Below, piece by piece: positions 35,388 through 43,950 of a DNA stretch of 64,000 nt. Position 1 is the stretch's first letter; each line of letters opens with the position of its first letter. The notes under the pieces were generated by a model. That model did not search any database. It was not told the DNA's origin and worked only from the letters and a program-made list of their open reading frames with translations. Both the position numbers and the translations under genes were made by a program. The stretch comes from Sphingopyxis sp. MSC1_008 (GTDB taxonomy: Bacteria > Pseudomonadota > Alphaproteobacteria > Sphingomonadales > Sphingomonadaceae), in NCBI RefSeq assembly GCF_023197165.1, contig NZ_JALPRD010000019.1, forward strand, positions 1-64,000, given 5' to 3'.

Positions 35388-36533
35388 ATGATGCTATTTT
35401 CTCGACGGCAGGCAATTTGCGCCGCAGGCGCGGCGCTCGCCGCTCCCCTCGCCGCGCCTTATATCGCGCGCGCGAATATCCAGATCAGTCCCTTCACGAA
35501 CCGCGCCTATTCAAAGCGCGCGATCGAGCTGGTCCAGCGCGCGGTCGTCGTCGACATGCTCGCGCCGATCAAGATCGACTTCGATCCGAGCTATTACACC
35601 AAGGCGCTGAGCGAAAAGGAGACCGCGGACTTTCGCGCCAGCGGCATCAACGCCATCCACCATGCGGTCGGCATCGGCGGACCGACGGCGAAGGAGCAGG
35701 CGCTCAGCTTCTTCGCGATCTGGGGCAATTTCGTCGCGCGCAACAGCCATGTCTTTACCGGGGTCGACAAATTCGCCGACATCCTGCGCGCCAAGAAGGA
35801 CGGCAAGGTCGCAGTCATCATGGGGCTGCAGAACGCCGACCATTTCAACCGCCCCGCGGACGTCAAGACCTTCTACGAGATCGGCCAGCGTTGCGCGCAG
35901 CTCACCTATAATTCGCAGAACCGCATCGGATCGGGGTCGACCGAGCGTGTCGACGGCGGCGTCAGCGATTTCGGGGTCGAGATCATCAAGGCGATGAACG
36001 AAGTCGGCATGCTGGTCGATGTGTCGCACAGCGGCGACCGCACCACCCTCGATGCTATCGAGATTTCGCCCAAGCCGATCGCGATCACGCACAGCAATTG
36101 CCGCGCGCTGATCGACCACCCGCGCGTCAAGACCGACGAGGCGATCAAGGCGCTCGCCGCCAAGGGCGGGGTGATGGGCATCACCGGGGTGCGCAATTTC
36201 GTCAGCAAGACCGATCCGACGACGATCGTGAACTATGTCGACCATATCGACCATGTCGTGAAGCTCGTCGGGATCGACCATGTCGGCGTCGGCACCGATT
36301 CCGACCTCTATGGCTATGACGACACCTCGCCCGAGATGAACAAGATGCTGCGCGGCGCCTATAAGGACAGTTACGCCTTTCGCGAGAAGATCGACGTCGA
36401 CGGGTTCGATCACCCGCTCAAGATGTTCGACCTGACCGAAGAACTGCTGCGCCGCAAATATTCCGACGCGAACATCCTCGCGGTGCTCGGCGGCAATTTC
36501 CAGCGGCTGCTGACCGCAACGTGGGGCGGCTGA
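35388..36533 (+). CDS. M19 (renal dipeptidase) family protein with degenerate metal site
   Basis: A 381-residue protein with a Tat-like signal (SRRQAICAAGAALAAP) and an amidohydrolase barrel of the M19 family. M19 enzymes cleave dipeptides and tolerate C-terminal D-residues. Conserved here are H214 (VDVSHSGD), H235 and R239 (ITHSNCR), and D304 (GTDSD). The first metal motif HxD is replaced by D56-M-L, and the bridging glutamate by Q148 (MGLQNAD). The enzyme may hold one metal or have another activity. Its stop overlaps the next start (TGATG). Confidence 0.85.
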   Translation: MMLFSRRQAICAAGAALAAPLAAPYIARANIQISPFTNRAYSKRAIELVQRAVVVDMLAPIKIDFDPSYYTKALSEKETADFRASGINAIHHAVGIGGPTAKEQALSFFAIWGNFVARNSHVFTGVDKFADILRAKKDGKVAVIMGLQNADHFNRPADVKTFYEIGQRCAQLTYNSQNRIGSGSTERVDGGVSDFGVEIIKAMNEVGMLVDVSHSGDRTTLDAIEISPKPIAITHSNCRALIDHPRVKTDEAIKALAAKGGVMGITGVRNFVSKTDPTTIVNYVDHIDHVVKLVGIDHVGVGTDSDLYGYDDTSPEMNKMLRGAYKDSYAFREKIDVDGFDHPLKMFDLTEELLRRKYSDANILAVLGGNFQRLLTATWGG

Positions 36534-37573
36534 TGAACGCGCTGACCGATCGCCTCGCGGGTGCGCTCGTGCTGCCGCAACCCTATGTGCTGTTCCTTGG
36601 CGACACGACGATCCCGGGTTTTGCAAAGACCGCGTTCGGGCTGAAGGACTGGGCGCCCGAAAAATGCGTCGGCGAGCTGCGGCTGCCCGGCGCCACGGTC
36701 ACCACCGGGCTGGAAGCCCTCACCGCCGCCGAAGCGCATGCACGCGGCGCGCGGGCGCTGGTGATCGGCGTCGCCAATCTGGGCGGTGTGATCCCCCCAA
36801 ACTGGCGCGCGTCGCTGGTCGAGGCGCTGGAGGCGGGGCTCGACCTGATCGCCGGCATGCACATGCGCCTTTCCGATATCCCCGAACTCGCCGAAGCCGC
36901 GCACCGGCTCGGCCGCCAGCTGATCGACGTGCGCGTGCCGCCGCCGCAGATCCCGGTCGGCACCGGACGCAAGCGCAGCGGCAAGCGGCTGCTGACCGTC
37001 GGCACCGACTGCGCGCTCGGCAAGAAATATACCGCGCTGGCGCTGGCCCGCGCCTTCGAGCGGCGCGGCATCGACAGTGATTTCCGCGCGAGCGGCCAGA
37101 CCGGCATCATGATCGCCGGCGGCGGCATCGCGATGGACGCGGTCGTCTCCGACTTCGAGGCTGGCGCCGCCGAGCTGCTGTCGCCCGACGCCCCCGCGGG
37201 CCATTGGGACGTGATCGAGGGTCAGGGCGCGCTGACGCACCCGGCCTATGCGGCCGTGTCGCTTGGGCTGCTCCACGGCAGCCAGCCCGATGTCTTCGTG
37301 GTCTGCCACGAGCCCGGCCGCACCGAGATGCTCGGCACCGCAGGCTATACGCTGACGAGCGTCGAGGAGATCGTCGAACTCACCCTGCTGCTCGGTCGCC
37401 GGACCAATCCCGCGATCCGCTGCGGCGGCTTTGCGTTCAACACGTCGGCGCTCGATGAAGCGACGGCAACCGAACTGATGGCGCGCGAGAGCGCCCGCCT
37501 CGGCCTGCCGGTCGCCGATCCGATCCGCGGCGGGCCCGCATTCGACGCACTCGTCGACAGCTGCCTCGCATGA
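36533..37573 (+). CDS. DUF1611/DgcN-like protein
   Basis: A 346-residue protein. The N-terminal domain (about 18-140) contains PYVLFLGDTT and VANLGGVIP. The C-terminal P-loop-like domain (about 150-345) opens with GTDCALGKK (157-165) and has GQTGIMIAGGGIA and a VIEGQGAL segment. The DUF1611 family includes DgcN, reported as a D-glutamate N-acetyltransferase in a D-Glu catabolic route. The usual partner, the enolase-superfamily protein DgcA, is absent from this window. ATG at 36533 overlaps the stop of the peptidase gene. Function here is inferred. Confidence 0.82.
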   Translation: MNALTDRLAGALVLPQPYVLFLGDTTIPGFAKTAFGLKDWAPEKCVGELRLPGATVTTGLEALTAAEAHARGARALVIGVANLGGVIPPNWRASLVEALEAGLDLIAGMHMRLSDIPELAEAAHRLGRQLIDVRVPPPQIPVGTGRKRSGKRLLTVGTDCALGKKYTALALARAFERRGIDSDFRASGQTGIMIAGGGIAMDAVVSDFEAGAAELLSPDAPAGHWDVIEGQGALTHPAYAAVSLGLLHGSQPDVFVVCHEPGRTEMLGTAGYTLTSVEEIVELTLLLGRRTNPAIRCGGFAFNTSALDEATATELMARESARLGLPVADPIRGGPAFDALVDSCLA

Positions 37574-37598
37574 ACCCCCTGACCTTCGGAGACCTTGC

Positions 37599-39083
37599 AT
37601 GACCCGCTTTCCGGCCCTGCGCCGCACCGCATTCGCCGCCGCGCTCCTCGGCTCGATCGCCCTGCCCTCCGTAGCCACGGCGCAGTCCGCCGCCGAAACA
37701 AGCTATAGCATCCCGGCGGACCGGATCAGCGGCCTTGCCGATTTCGTCGATGGCGTGATGGCGCAGCAGATCGCGACGCGCGAGGTCGCGGGCGCCATCG
37801 TCACCGTCGTCTACCGCGACAAGGTTCTTTTCTCGCGCGGCTATGGCTTTGCCGATATCGACAAGGGCGTCGCGGTCGACGGGCAGCAGACTTTGTTCCG
37901 GCCGGGATCGGTTTCGAAGATGTTCACCTGGAGCGCGCTGCTGCAACAGGTCGAGGCGGGCCGCGTCGACCTCGACGCCGATGTGAACAAATATCTCGAT
38001 TTCAAAATTCCCGAATTCGAGGGCAAGCCGATCCGCGTACGCGACCTGTTGTCGCACACGCCGGGGATGAGCGATGTCGGCGGCCTGACCGCCCCGACGC
38101 CCGACAAGATCACGCCCTATGTCGAATGGATGAAGACGCATATCCCGGTGCGTCATTGGGCGCCGGGAACAGAGACCTCCTATTCGAACTTTGGCTCGGT
38201 GCTCGCGGGCTACATCGTCGAGCGCGTGTCGGGCGAGGCCTTTCCCGACTATGTCGAGAAACATATCTTCGCACCGCTCGGCATGAATGCCACGACCTTT
38301 CGTGAACCTTTGCCCGCCGCGCTCGCGCCGCGCATGGCGTCGGGCTATCAGGTCAAGGACGGGCGGCTGGTTGCCGAGCCGTTCGAACTGTTCAGCCCGG
38401 TGATGCCCGCGGGATCGGGAACGAGCAGCGGCCCCGACATGGCGCGCTTCATGATGGCGATGATGAACGGCGGCGCGCTTGGCAAGGCGCGCATCCTCAA
38501 ACCCGCCTCGGTCAAATTGCTGATGACCAACTCGGTCGCCAACGCCCCCGGCCTGCCCGGCATGGCTCACGGCTTTTTCGTCGTTCGCGAGAAAGGCCCG
38601 CGCATGGTCGGCCACGGTGGCAACACCGGCGATTTCCATTCGAACATGATCCTGGCGCCCGAGGCCGGGCTGGGCTTCTTCGTTTCGGAGACCGGCGGCG
38701 AGGGCAGCTATGGCGGGCGCACCGAGTTGGTCGAGGCGCTGATCGGCCGGCTGTTCCCGGTCGCCCCCGCCCCGCGCGTCGCCGCACCCGCCGGCGAGAT
38801 ACTGCCGCTCGGCGCCTATCGCGGTAACCGCCGCGATTATGCGCGCACCCCCAATCCCGAGCGCGACCTGAAGATCGCCGCGGCTGGCCCGAATGCGGTC
38901 ACCGTCACCAACGAGGGGAAAACGACCTATTGGGAACGCGTCGGCCCGATGCGTTTCGAACAGGCCACCGGCGCGCGCGCTGGCGGTCCTTATGAGCAAT
39001 TGCTGTTCCACGGCGCCGAGGGGCGCTGGCGCCTGTCGTTCACGTCGCAACCGCATGTTCTCTATCATTTCGTCCAGCCCTGA
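37599..39083 (+). CDS. Exported serine hydrolase, beta-lactamase/D-aminopeptidase-like (first copy)
   Basis: A 494-residue periplasmic protein with a signal peptide ending near VATAQSAA and a complete class C/DD-peptidase-like triad: S104-V-S-K107 (RPGSVSKMF), TSYSNFG for the tyrosine motif, and VGHGGNTGDFHS for the HxG motif. A C-terminal domain of about 100 residues follows the catalytic fold, as in D-aminopeptidases and esterases of the family. It lies 25 nt after the DUF1611 gene and 12 nt before a second such hydrolase. Peptide, amide or ester substrate cannot be told. Confidence 0.88.
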   Translation: MTRFPALRRTAFAAALLGSIALPSVATAQSAAETSYSIPADRISGLADFVDGVMAQQIATREVAGAIVTVVYRDKVLFSRGYGFADIDKGVAVDGQQTLFRPGSVSKMFTWSALLQQVEAGRVDLDADVNKYLDFKIPEFEGKPIRVRDLLSHTPGMSDVGGLTAPTPDKITPYVEWMKTHIPVRHWAPGTETSYSNFGSVLAGYIVERVSGEAFPDYVEKHIFAPLGMNATTFREPLPAALAPRMASGYQVKDGRLVAEPFELFSPVMPAGSGTSSGPDMARFMMAMMNGGALGKARILKPASVKLLMTNSVANAPGLPGMAHGFFVVREKGPRMVGHGGNTGDFHSNMILAPEAGLGFFVSETGGEGSYGGRTELVEALIGRLFPVAPAPRVAAPAGEILPLGAYRGNRRDYARTPNPERDLKIAAAGPNAVTVTNEGKTTYWERVGPMRFEQATGARAGGPYEQLLFHGAEGRWRLSFTSQPHVLYHFVQP

Positions 39084-39095
39084 GGAGAAGCCATC

Positions 39096-41045
39096 ATGAA
39101 GCTGTTGATCGCCCTCGCGCTCTCCTGCGCGCCCGTCGCTGCCTTGCCGCAGACCGTCGCGGCCGATACGCCCGGCACGCTCGCCAGCGGCGTGCAATAC
39201 GTCCAGCCCAAGGACTGGACCGCATCGAAGCAAGGCCCCGCACTCGTCTTCACCTCGCCCGAGGGTGACCTGCGCATCGTCGTCGCCGAGATCGGCGCCG
39301 CCGCCGATGCCGCGGATGCCGCCGCAAAGGCTTGGGCGGTCGTCCGGCCGGGCGCCGTGCCGACGCAGCGCACCAGCACCGCCGCGCCTCCCGCCGACGG
39401 CTGGGACGAGCGGGTGAGCTTCGCCTATGAAACGCTGCCGACCGAGCGCGCCGCGCGCTCGGCAAGCGCGCTGCGCAAGGGCACCGCCTGGACCGTGCTG
39501 ATCGTCGACGGATCGGCGGGCACCGCCGCCAAACGGTCTGCCGCCATGTCGGTGGTGTCGCAAGGGCTGCGCCCGGCGGGCTTCCAGAAGGAAAGCTTCG
39601 CCGGCAAGACCGCGCACGAACTCACCCCCGAGCGCATCAAGCTGCTCACCGACTTCGTCGAGCAGAGCCGTCAGGAGCTTGAGGTGCCCGGGGTCGGCTT
39701 TGCGCTGATCGACGATGGCAAGGTGCTGTGGCAGGGCGGTTTCGGCGTCCGCGCGCTCGGCTCGCCCGAAAAGGTCGACGAGCACACCAAATTCATGATC
39801 GCGTCGAACACGAAGGGGATGACCACGCTGCTCCTCTCGACGATCGCCGACGAGGGCAAGCTGCGCTGGGACGAGAAGGTCGTCGACCTCTATCCCGAAT
39901 TCCGCCTCGGCAATGACGAGGTCACCAAGTCGGTGCTCGTCAAGCATCTGATCTGCGCCTGCACCGGCCTGCCGCGCAAGGATTTCGGTTTCATTCTCGC
40001 CGACAAGGGCCAGCCCGCCGCGGACACCTTCAAGCAGCTTGCCGCGACGATGCCGACCAGCAAGTTCGGCGACCTGTTCCAATATAACAACCAGCTCGCC
40101 TCGGCGGCGGGCTATGTCGGCGGGCATATACTCTATCCGAAGATGGAATTCGGCGCCGCCTATGACCGCGCGATGGAAGAGAAGGTCTTCAAGCCGCTCG
40201 GCATGAAAGACAGCACTTTCGATTATGCCGAGGGCATGGCGGGCAATTGGGCGGCACCGCACGGGCTCGACATCGACGGCAAGGTGACGTTGATGTCGAA
40301 CGACTTCAACTGGTCGCCCTATCCCTATCGTCCCGCGGGCGCGGCCTTTTCCACCACCGCCGACATGGTGCGTTATGTCCAGCTCGAACTCGGCAAGGGC
40401 ATGCTCGACGGCAAGCGCGTCGTGAGCGAAAAGAACCTGCTCGCACGGCGTGAGAAGGGCGTGCAGGTCGGCCCCGACAGCTGGTACGGCATGGGCCTGT
40501 TCCAGCGCGACGCGTCGGGCGTGCAGGTCGTCACGCATGGCGGCACGCTGGTCGGCTATCACAGCACCTGGTTTGCGCTTCCCGAGTCCGGCGTCGGCCT
40601 CGTGATCCTGGTCAACAGCGATCCGGGCGCGTCGATGCTGGCGCCCACGCTCCGCCGCCTGCTCGAAATCCTCTACGACGGCCAGCCCGAGGCGGCACGC
40701 GACATCACCGCCGCCGCGACGCGGATCAAGGCGCAAGCCAGCGCGAAGCGCGAGCGACTGACCTATCCGGGCGATCCCGCGGTGCTCGCCAATCTTGCCG
40801 GCCATTATCGCGATCCGTCGGTCGGCCAGATCACGGTCAGCGAGAAGAACGGCCAGAAATGGATCAAGGCGGGCTTCGTCGAGGGGCCGATCGCGACGCG
40901 CAAGAACGCCGACGGCAGCATGTCGATCGTCTCGGTCGGCCCCGGTAATATCGGCGTCGACGCGCTCGTCGGCACCAAGGACGGCAAGCGCACGCTCAAC
41001 ATCAACGACGGCCAGCAGACCCAATATCTGTACGTCGAGGACTGA
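39096..41045 (+). CDS. Exported serine hydrolase with extra N-terminal domain (second copy)
   Basis: A 649-residue periplasmic protein. After the signal peptide an N-terminal domain of about 150 residues precedes the beta-lactamase-like fold, where the active-site motifs are S237-N-T-K240 (MIASNTKGMT), QYNNQLAS and VTHGGTLVGYHS. A C-terminal domain (about 550-649) is similar in style to the one in the preceding gene. Two paralogues in one operon suggest successive steps or different substrate sizes. The next gene is convergent, and an orphan translation start follows the stop, see findings. Confidence 0.87.
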   Translation: MKLLIALALSCAPVAALPQTVAADTPGTLASGVQYVQPKDWTASKQGPALVFTSPEGDLRIVVAEIGAAADAADAAAKAWAVVRPGAVPTQRTSTAAPPADGWDERVSFAYETLPTERAARSASALRKGTAWTVLIVDGSAGTAAKRSAAMSVVSQGLRPAGFQKESFAGKTAHELTPERIKLLTDFVEQSRQELEVPGVGFALIDDGKVLWQGGFGVRALGSPEKVDEHTKFMIASNTKGMTTLLLSTIADEGKLRWDEKVVDLYPEFRLGNDEVTKSVLVKHLICACTGLPRKDFGFILADKGQPAADTFKQLAATMPTSKFGDLFQYNNQLASAAGYVGGHILYPKMEFGAAYDRAMEEKVFKPLGMKDSTFDYAEGMAGNWAAPHGLDIDGKVTLMSNDFNWSPYPYRPAGAAFSTTADMVRYVQLELGKGMLDGKRVVSEKNLLARREKGVQVGPDSWYGMGLFQRDASGVQVVTHGGTLVGYHSTWFALPESGVGLVILVNSDPGASMLAPTLRRLLEILYDGQPEAARDITAAATRIKAQASAKRERLTYPGDPAVLANLAGHYRDPSVGQITVSEKNGQKWIKAGFVEGPIATRKNADGSMSIVSVGPGNIGVDALVGTKDGKRTLNINDGQQTQYLYVED

Positions 41046-41086
41046 CAATCAGGGAGATTTCCGCATGACCCGATCGCGGCCCTGTA

Positions 41087-43615
41087 TCAATCGGCCGTCA
41101 CGTCGATCTCGCGCTGCTGGCGAATATCGGCCGAGGACGACCCAGCCATGATCCGATAGCGGCCGGGGACGACGCGCCACTGGCCGCGTTCGGCGTCGAA
41201 CTGCGAGAAGGCCCGGGGGTCGAGCGTCACGGTCACCGTCCGGCGTGCGCCGGGGGCGAGGTCGACCTTGGCAAAGCCGCGCAGCGCGATCGGCGGATCA
41301 CCCGCCGCGGGAGCGAGCGGCGCGACATAGATTTGCACCACTTCCTTGCCGGCGCGCTTGCCGGTGTTGCGCAGCGTGAGTTTCGCCGACACCGTTTCGC
41401 CGCCCTTTACGCGCGCGGGCGCCGACAGCGCCGAATAGGCGAAGCTCGTGTAGCTGAGCCCGTGACCGAAGGCGAAGAGCGGCTTCACGCCCTTTGCGAC
41501 ATAGCCGCGGTAGCCGACGAGCAGCCCTTCGGAATAGGGCGTCTTGGCGCCCTTGAGATTGATCATATCGTCTTCGGTCCGCACCGGGAAGGTGACGGGC
41601 AGCTTGCCCGACGGATTGACCTTGCCGGTCAGGACATTGGCAAGCGCCGCCGCGCCGCCCTCGCCCGGCAGCCATATATCGACGATCGCCGGCGCCTTGT
41701 CGGACCAGGGCATCGTCATCGCCGCGCCGGCATTGACGACGACCGCAGTCTTCGGATTGGCGGCGATAATCGCTTCGACGAGCTTGTTCTGGTCGCCCGG
41801 CAGGTCGAGCGAGGTGCGATCGTAACCTTCGCCCTCGGTCGTCGAGGACGAGCCGACGAACACCAGCGCCGCATCGGCGCCACGCGCCGCCGCCACCGCT
41901 TCTTCGAACGAAGGCAGGGGTTCGCGGATGCCGAAGCTCAGATATTCATAAGGGGTCTGGCCGTTCACATAGTCGATACGGATCGGGTAGCTACGCCCCG
42001 CTTCGAGTTCGACCGACACCGTCCGGCGCGGGATGGGGAAACCGAGCACGTCGCGGATATCGGGCTTCGACGCGCTCGCCTTGCTGAGCACGGTCTTGCC
42101 ATCGAGGGTGATCGTCGCATTGCCGGTGCCGCGCGTGCTGAATTCATAGGTGCCGCTCTTGTCAGGCCAGAACAGCCCTTCCCAGCGGAACGCCGCATAG
42201 CCCGTTACCTGCGGCCCGGCGATATTGCCGCTGATCCGCTTGAGGAAGCTCGTTGCGGTCTCGCGCTTCACCGGCTCACCGCTCATGTCGGCGTTGGCAT
42301 AATAGGTCGCCGCGAGACCGGTGACGCTGCGGTCGGTTCCGGGGCTGAACAATTTTGAATTCGCACCCGGCGGCGTTTCTTCATTGTCGACGCCGCGTGC
42401 ATAGTCGATCCGGACCCCCGGCAGCGCGGCCTTGAGCGCGGCGAGCGGCGTGCTCGTCTCGAACGGTACGACGGCCGAACTGCCGCCGCCCTGGATGCGT
42501 ACGACGTCGGCGTTGGGGCCGATGACCGCGAGTGACTTGATCGACGACGACAGCGGCAGGACGCCGCTGTTCTTGAGCAGGACGATCGCTTCTTCGGCGG
42601 CGCTCTGCGCGAGTACGGCGTTGCGCGGCGTCGTTTCGGCGATCGGGCGGGCGACGCCGCGCTCGATCGCGCCGCTGCGCACGATCAGGCGCACCATACG
42701 GCGCGCGTTGTCGTCGAGCTGCGCGGTCGTGACCTTGCCTTCATCGACCGCTTTCCTGAGCTTGGGCCCGAAATGGTTCGGCGGCCCCGGCATCTCAAGG
42801 TCCATGCCGGCATTGACTGTTGTCGCGGTCGAATGGACCGCGCCCCAGTCGGACACGACGAAGCCCTTATAGCCCCACTCGGTCTTGAGCAGGTCGGTGA
42901 GCAGCCAGCGGTTCTCGGCGGCGTGGGTGCCGTTGATCTTGTTGTACGACGCCATCACCGACCAGGGATCGCCGTCTTTGATCACCGTCTCGAACGCCGG
43001 CAGGTAGATTTCGCGCAGCGTGCGCGGATCGACCACCGAATCGACGATGAAGCGGTTGGTTTCCTGGTTGTTCGCGGCGAAATGCTTGAGCGACACGCCG
43101 ATCCCCGCGCCCTGCGCGCCCTTCACATAGCCGAGCCCGATCTGGCCAGCGAGATACGGATCTTCCGAATAAGTCTCGAAATTGCGGCCCCAGCGCGGGG
43201 TGCGCACGATATTGACCGTCGGCGCGAGCAGCACGTCGGCTCCGTGTGCGAGCGTCTCCTTGCCGATCGCCGCCCCGACCTTCGCGGTCAGATCGGGATT
43301 CCACGTCGCCGCCATCGCGACGCCGACGGGAAAGACCGTCGCGGGCTTGCCGTCGGGCGAGCGCACGCCGGTCGGCCCGTCGGTCATGCGGATCGAGGGA
43401 ATGCCGAGCCGGGGAATCGGGTTCAGCGTCATCGAGCTTTCGCCCGCAAGCAGAAGGATCTTTTCGTCGAGCGTCAGCCGCCCCATCAAGTCGTCGACGC
43501 GCGCTTCGAGTGGCGCCGATTTGTCCTTGTAGATCATATCCTGTGCGTGGGCGCCGGACAGCGCCACCGTCGAAGACAGCAAGATTGCCGCCAGATAGGC
43601 TGTCCGGCTCTTCAT
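41087..43615 (-). CDS. GH3 beta-glucosidase with PA14 insert
   Basis: An 842-residue exported glycosidase (signal peptide ending near SGAHAQ). The (alpha/beta)8 domain holds the nucleophile D256 in GFVVSDWG. The second domain carries TTEGEGYDRTSL with the likely acid/base glutamate (E593 or E595). It is split by a PA14 domain (about 430-565). A fibronectin-III-like C-terminus begins near 690. PA14-bearing GH3 enzymes remove terminal glucose or xylose, often from plant glycosides. Its start overlaps the stop of the small exported protein gene by 1 nt, making it the last gene of the rhamnoside operon. Confidence 0.93.
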   Translation of the reverse strand: MKSRTAYLAAILLSSTVALSGAHAQDMIYKDKSAPLEARVDDLMGRLTLDEKILLLAGESSMTLNPIPRLGIPSIRMTDGPTGVRSPDGKPATVFPVGVAMAATWNPDLTAKVGAAIGKETLAHGADVLLAPTVNIVRTPRWGRNFETYSEDPYLAGQIGLGYVKGAQGAGIGVSLKHFAANNQETNRFIVDSVVDPRTLREIYLPAFETVIKDGDPWSVMASYNKINGTHAAENRWLLTDLLKTEWGYKGFVVSDWGAVHSTATTVNAGMDLEMPGPPNHFGPKLRKAVDEGKVTTAQLDDNARRMVRLIVRSGAIERGVARPIAETTPRNAVLAQSAAEEAIVLLKNSGVLPLSSSIKSLAVIGPNADVVRIQGGGSSAVVPFETSTPLAALKAALPGVRIDYARGVDNEETPPGANSKLFSPGTDRSVTGLAATYYANADMSGEPVKRETATSFLKRISGNIAGPQVTGYAAFRWEGLFWPDKSGTYEFSTRGTGNATITLDGKTVLSKASASKPDIRDVLGFPIPRRTVSVELEAGRSYPIRIDYVNGQTPYEYLSFGIREPLPSFEEAVAAARGADAALVFVGSSSTTEGEGYDRTSLDLPGDQNKLVEAIIAANPKTAVVVNAGAAMTMPWSDKAPAIVDIWLPGEGGAAALANVLTGKVNPSGKLPVTFPVRTEDDMINLKGAKTPYSEGLLVGYRGYVAKGVKPLFAFGHGLSYTSFAYSALSAPARVKGGETVSAKLTLRNTGKRAGKEVVQIYVAPLAPAAGDPPIALRGFAKVDLAPGARRTVTVTLDPRAFSQFDAERGQWRVVPGRYRIMAGSSSADIRQQREIDVTAD

Positions 43616-43950
43616 TACTTGATCTCCGCCAGATCCTTGGCGGTCGCGGCCAGCATCTCGTCGGTGATCTTGCCGTTCGAATAGGGTTGGAGCTGCGTGA
43701 GGCTGATCGCCTTGAACATCTCGTACTCGGGCAGCGCGATCATGCCGGGGAAATGCTTTTCGATCACCGCCTTGCCCTTTTCGTCGGCGACGATGTCCTG
43801 CAGCGGGGTGTCGAGGTTGAACTTCGCGTCGCTTGCGGGGGCAGCGGTCGCGGGTGCGGGCGCCGCGGGAGCGGGCGCCGGCGCGGCAGTGTCCTGGGCA
43901 AAAGCGGGAGCGGCGGCCATCAGCGCCGCAACAAACATGGCAGTTTTCAT
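43615..43950 (-). CDS. Small exported Ala/Pro-rich protein
   Basis: A 111-residue protein with a signal peptide ([15 protein letters not shown]), an alanine/proline-rich linker (about 20-40) and a compact C-terminal helical region ([20 protein letters not shown], then [15 protein letters not shown]). Similar tails occur as C-terminal appendages of exported hydrolases in sphingomonads, as I recall, and here it appears as a separate gene. It overlaps the acyl-CoA ligase upstream by 4 nt and the GH3 gene downstream by 1 nt. It may be an adaptor or accessory to the periplasmic glycosidases, which is inference. Confidence 0.7.
   Translation of the reverse strand: MKTAMFVAALMAAAPAFAQDTAAPAPAPAAPAPATAAPASDAKFNLDTPLQDIVADEKGKAVIEKHFPGMIALPEYEMFKAISLTQLQPYSNGKITDEMLAATAKDLAEIK

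Noticed and set aside
37437..41048. Open frame of about 1200 codons on the minus strand
   Set aside because: It lies antisense to three well-supported genes (DUF1611 end and both serine hydrolases) and has a composition typical of shadow frames.
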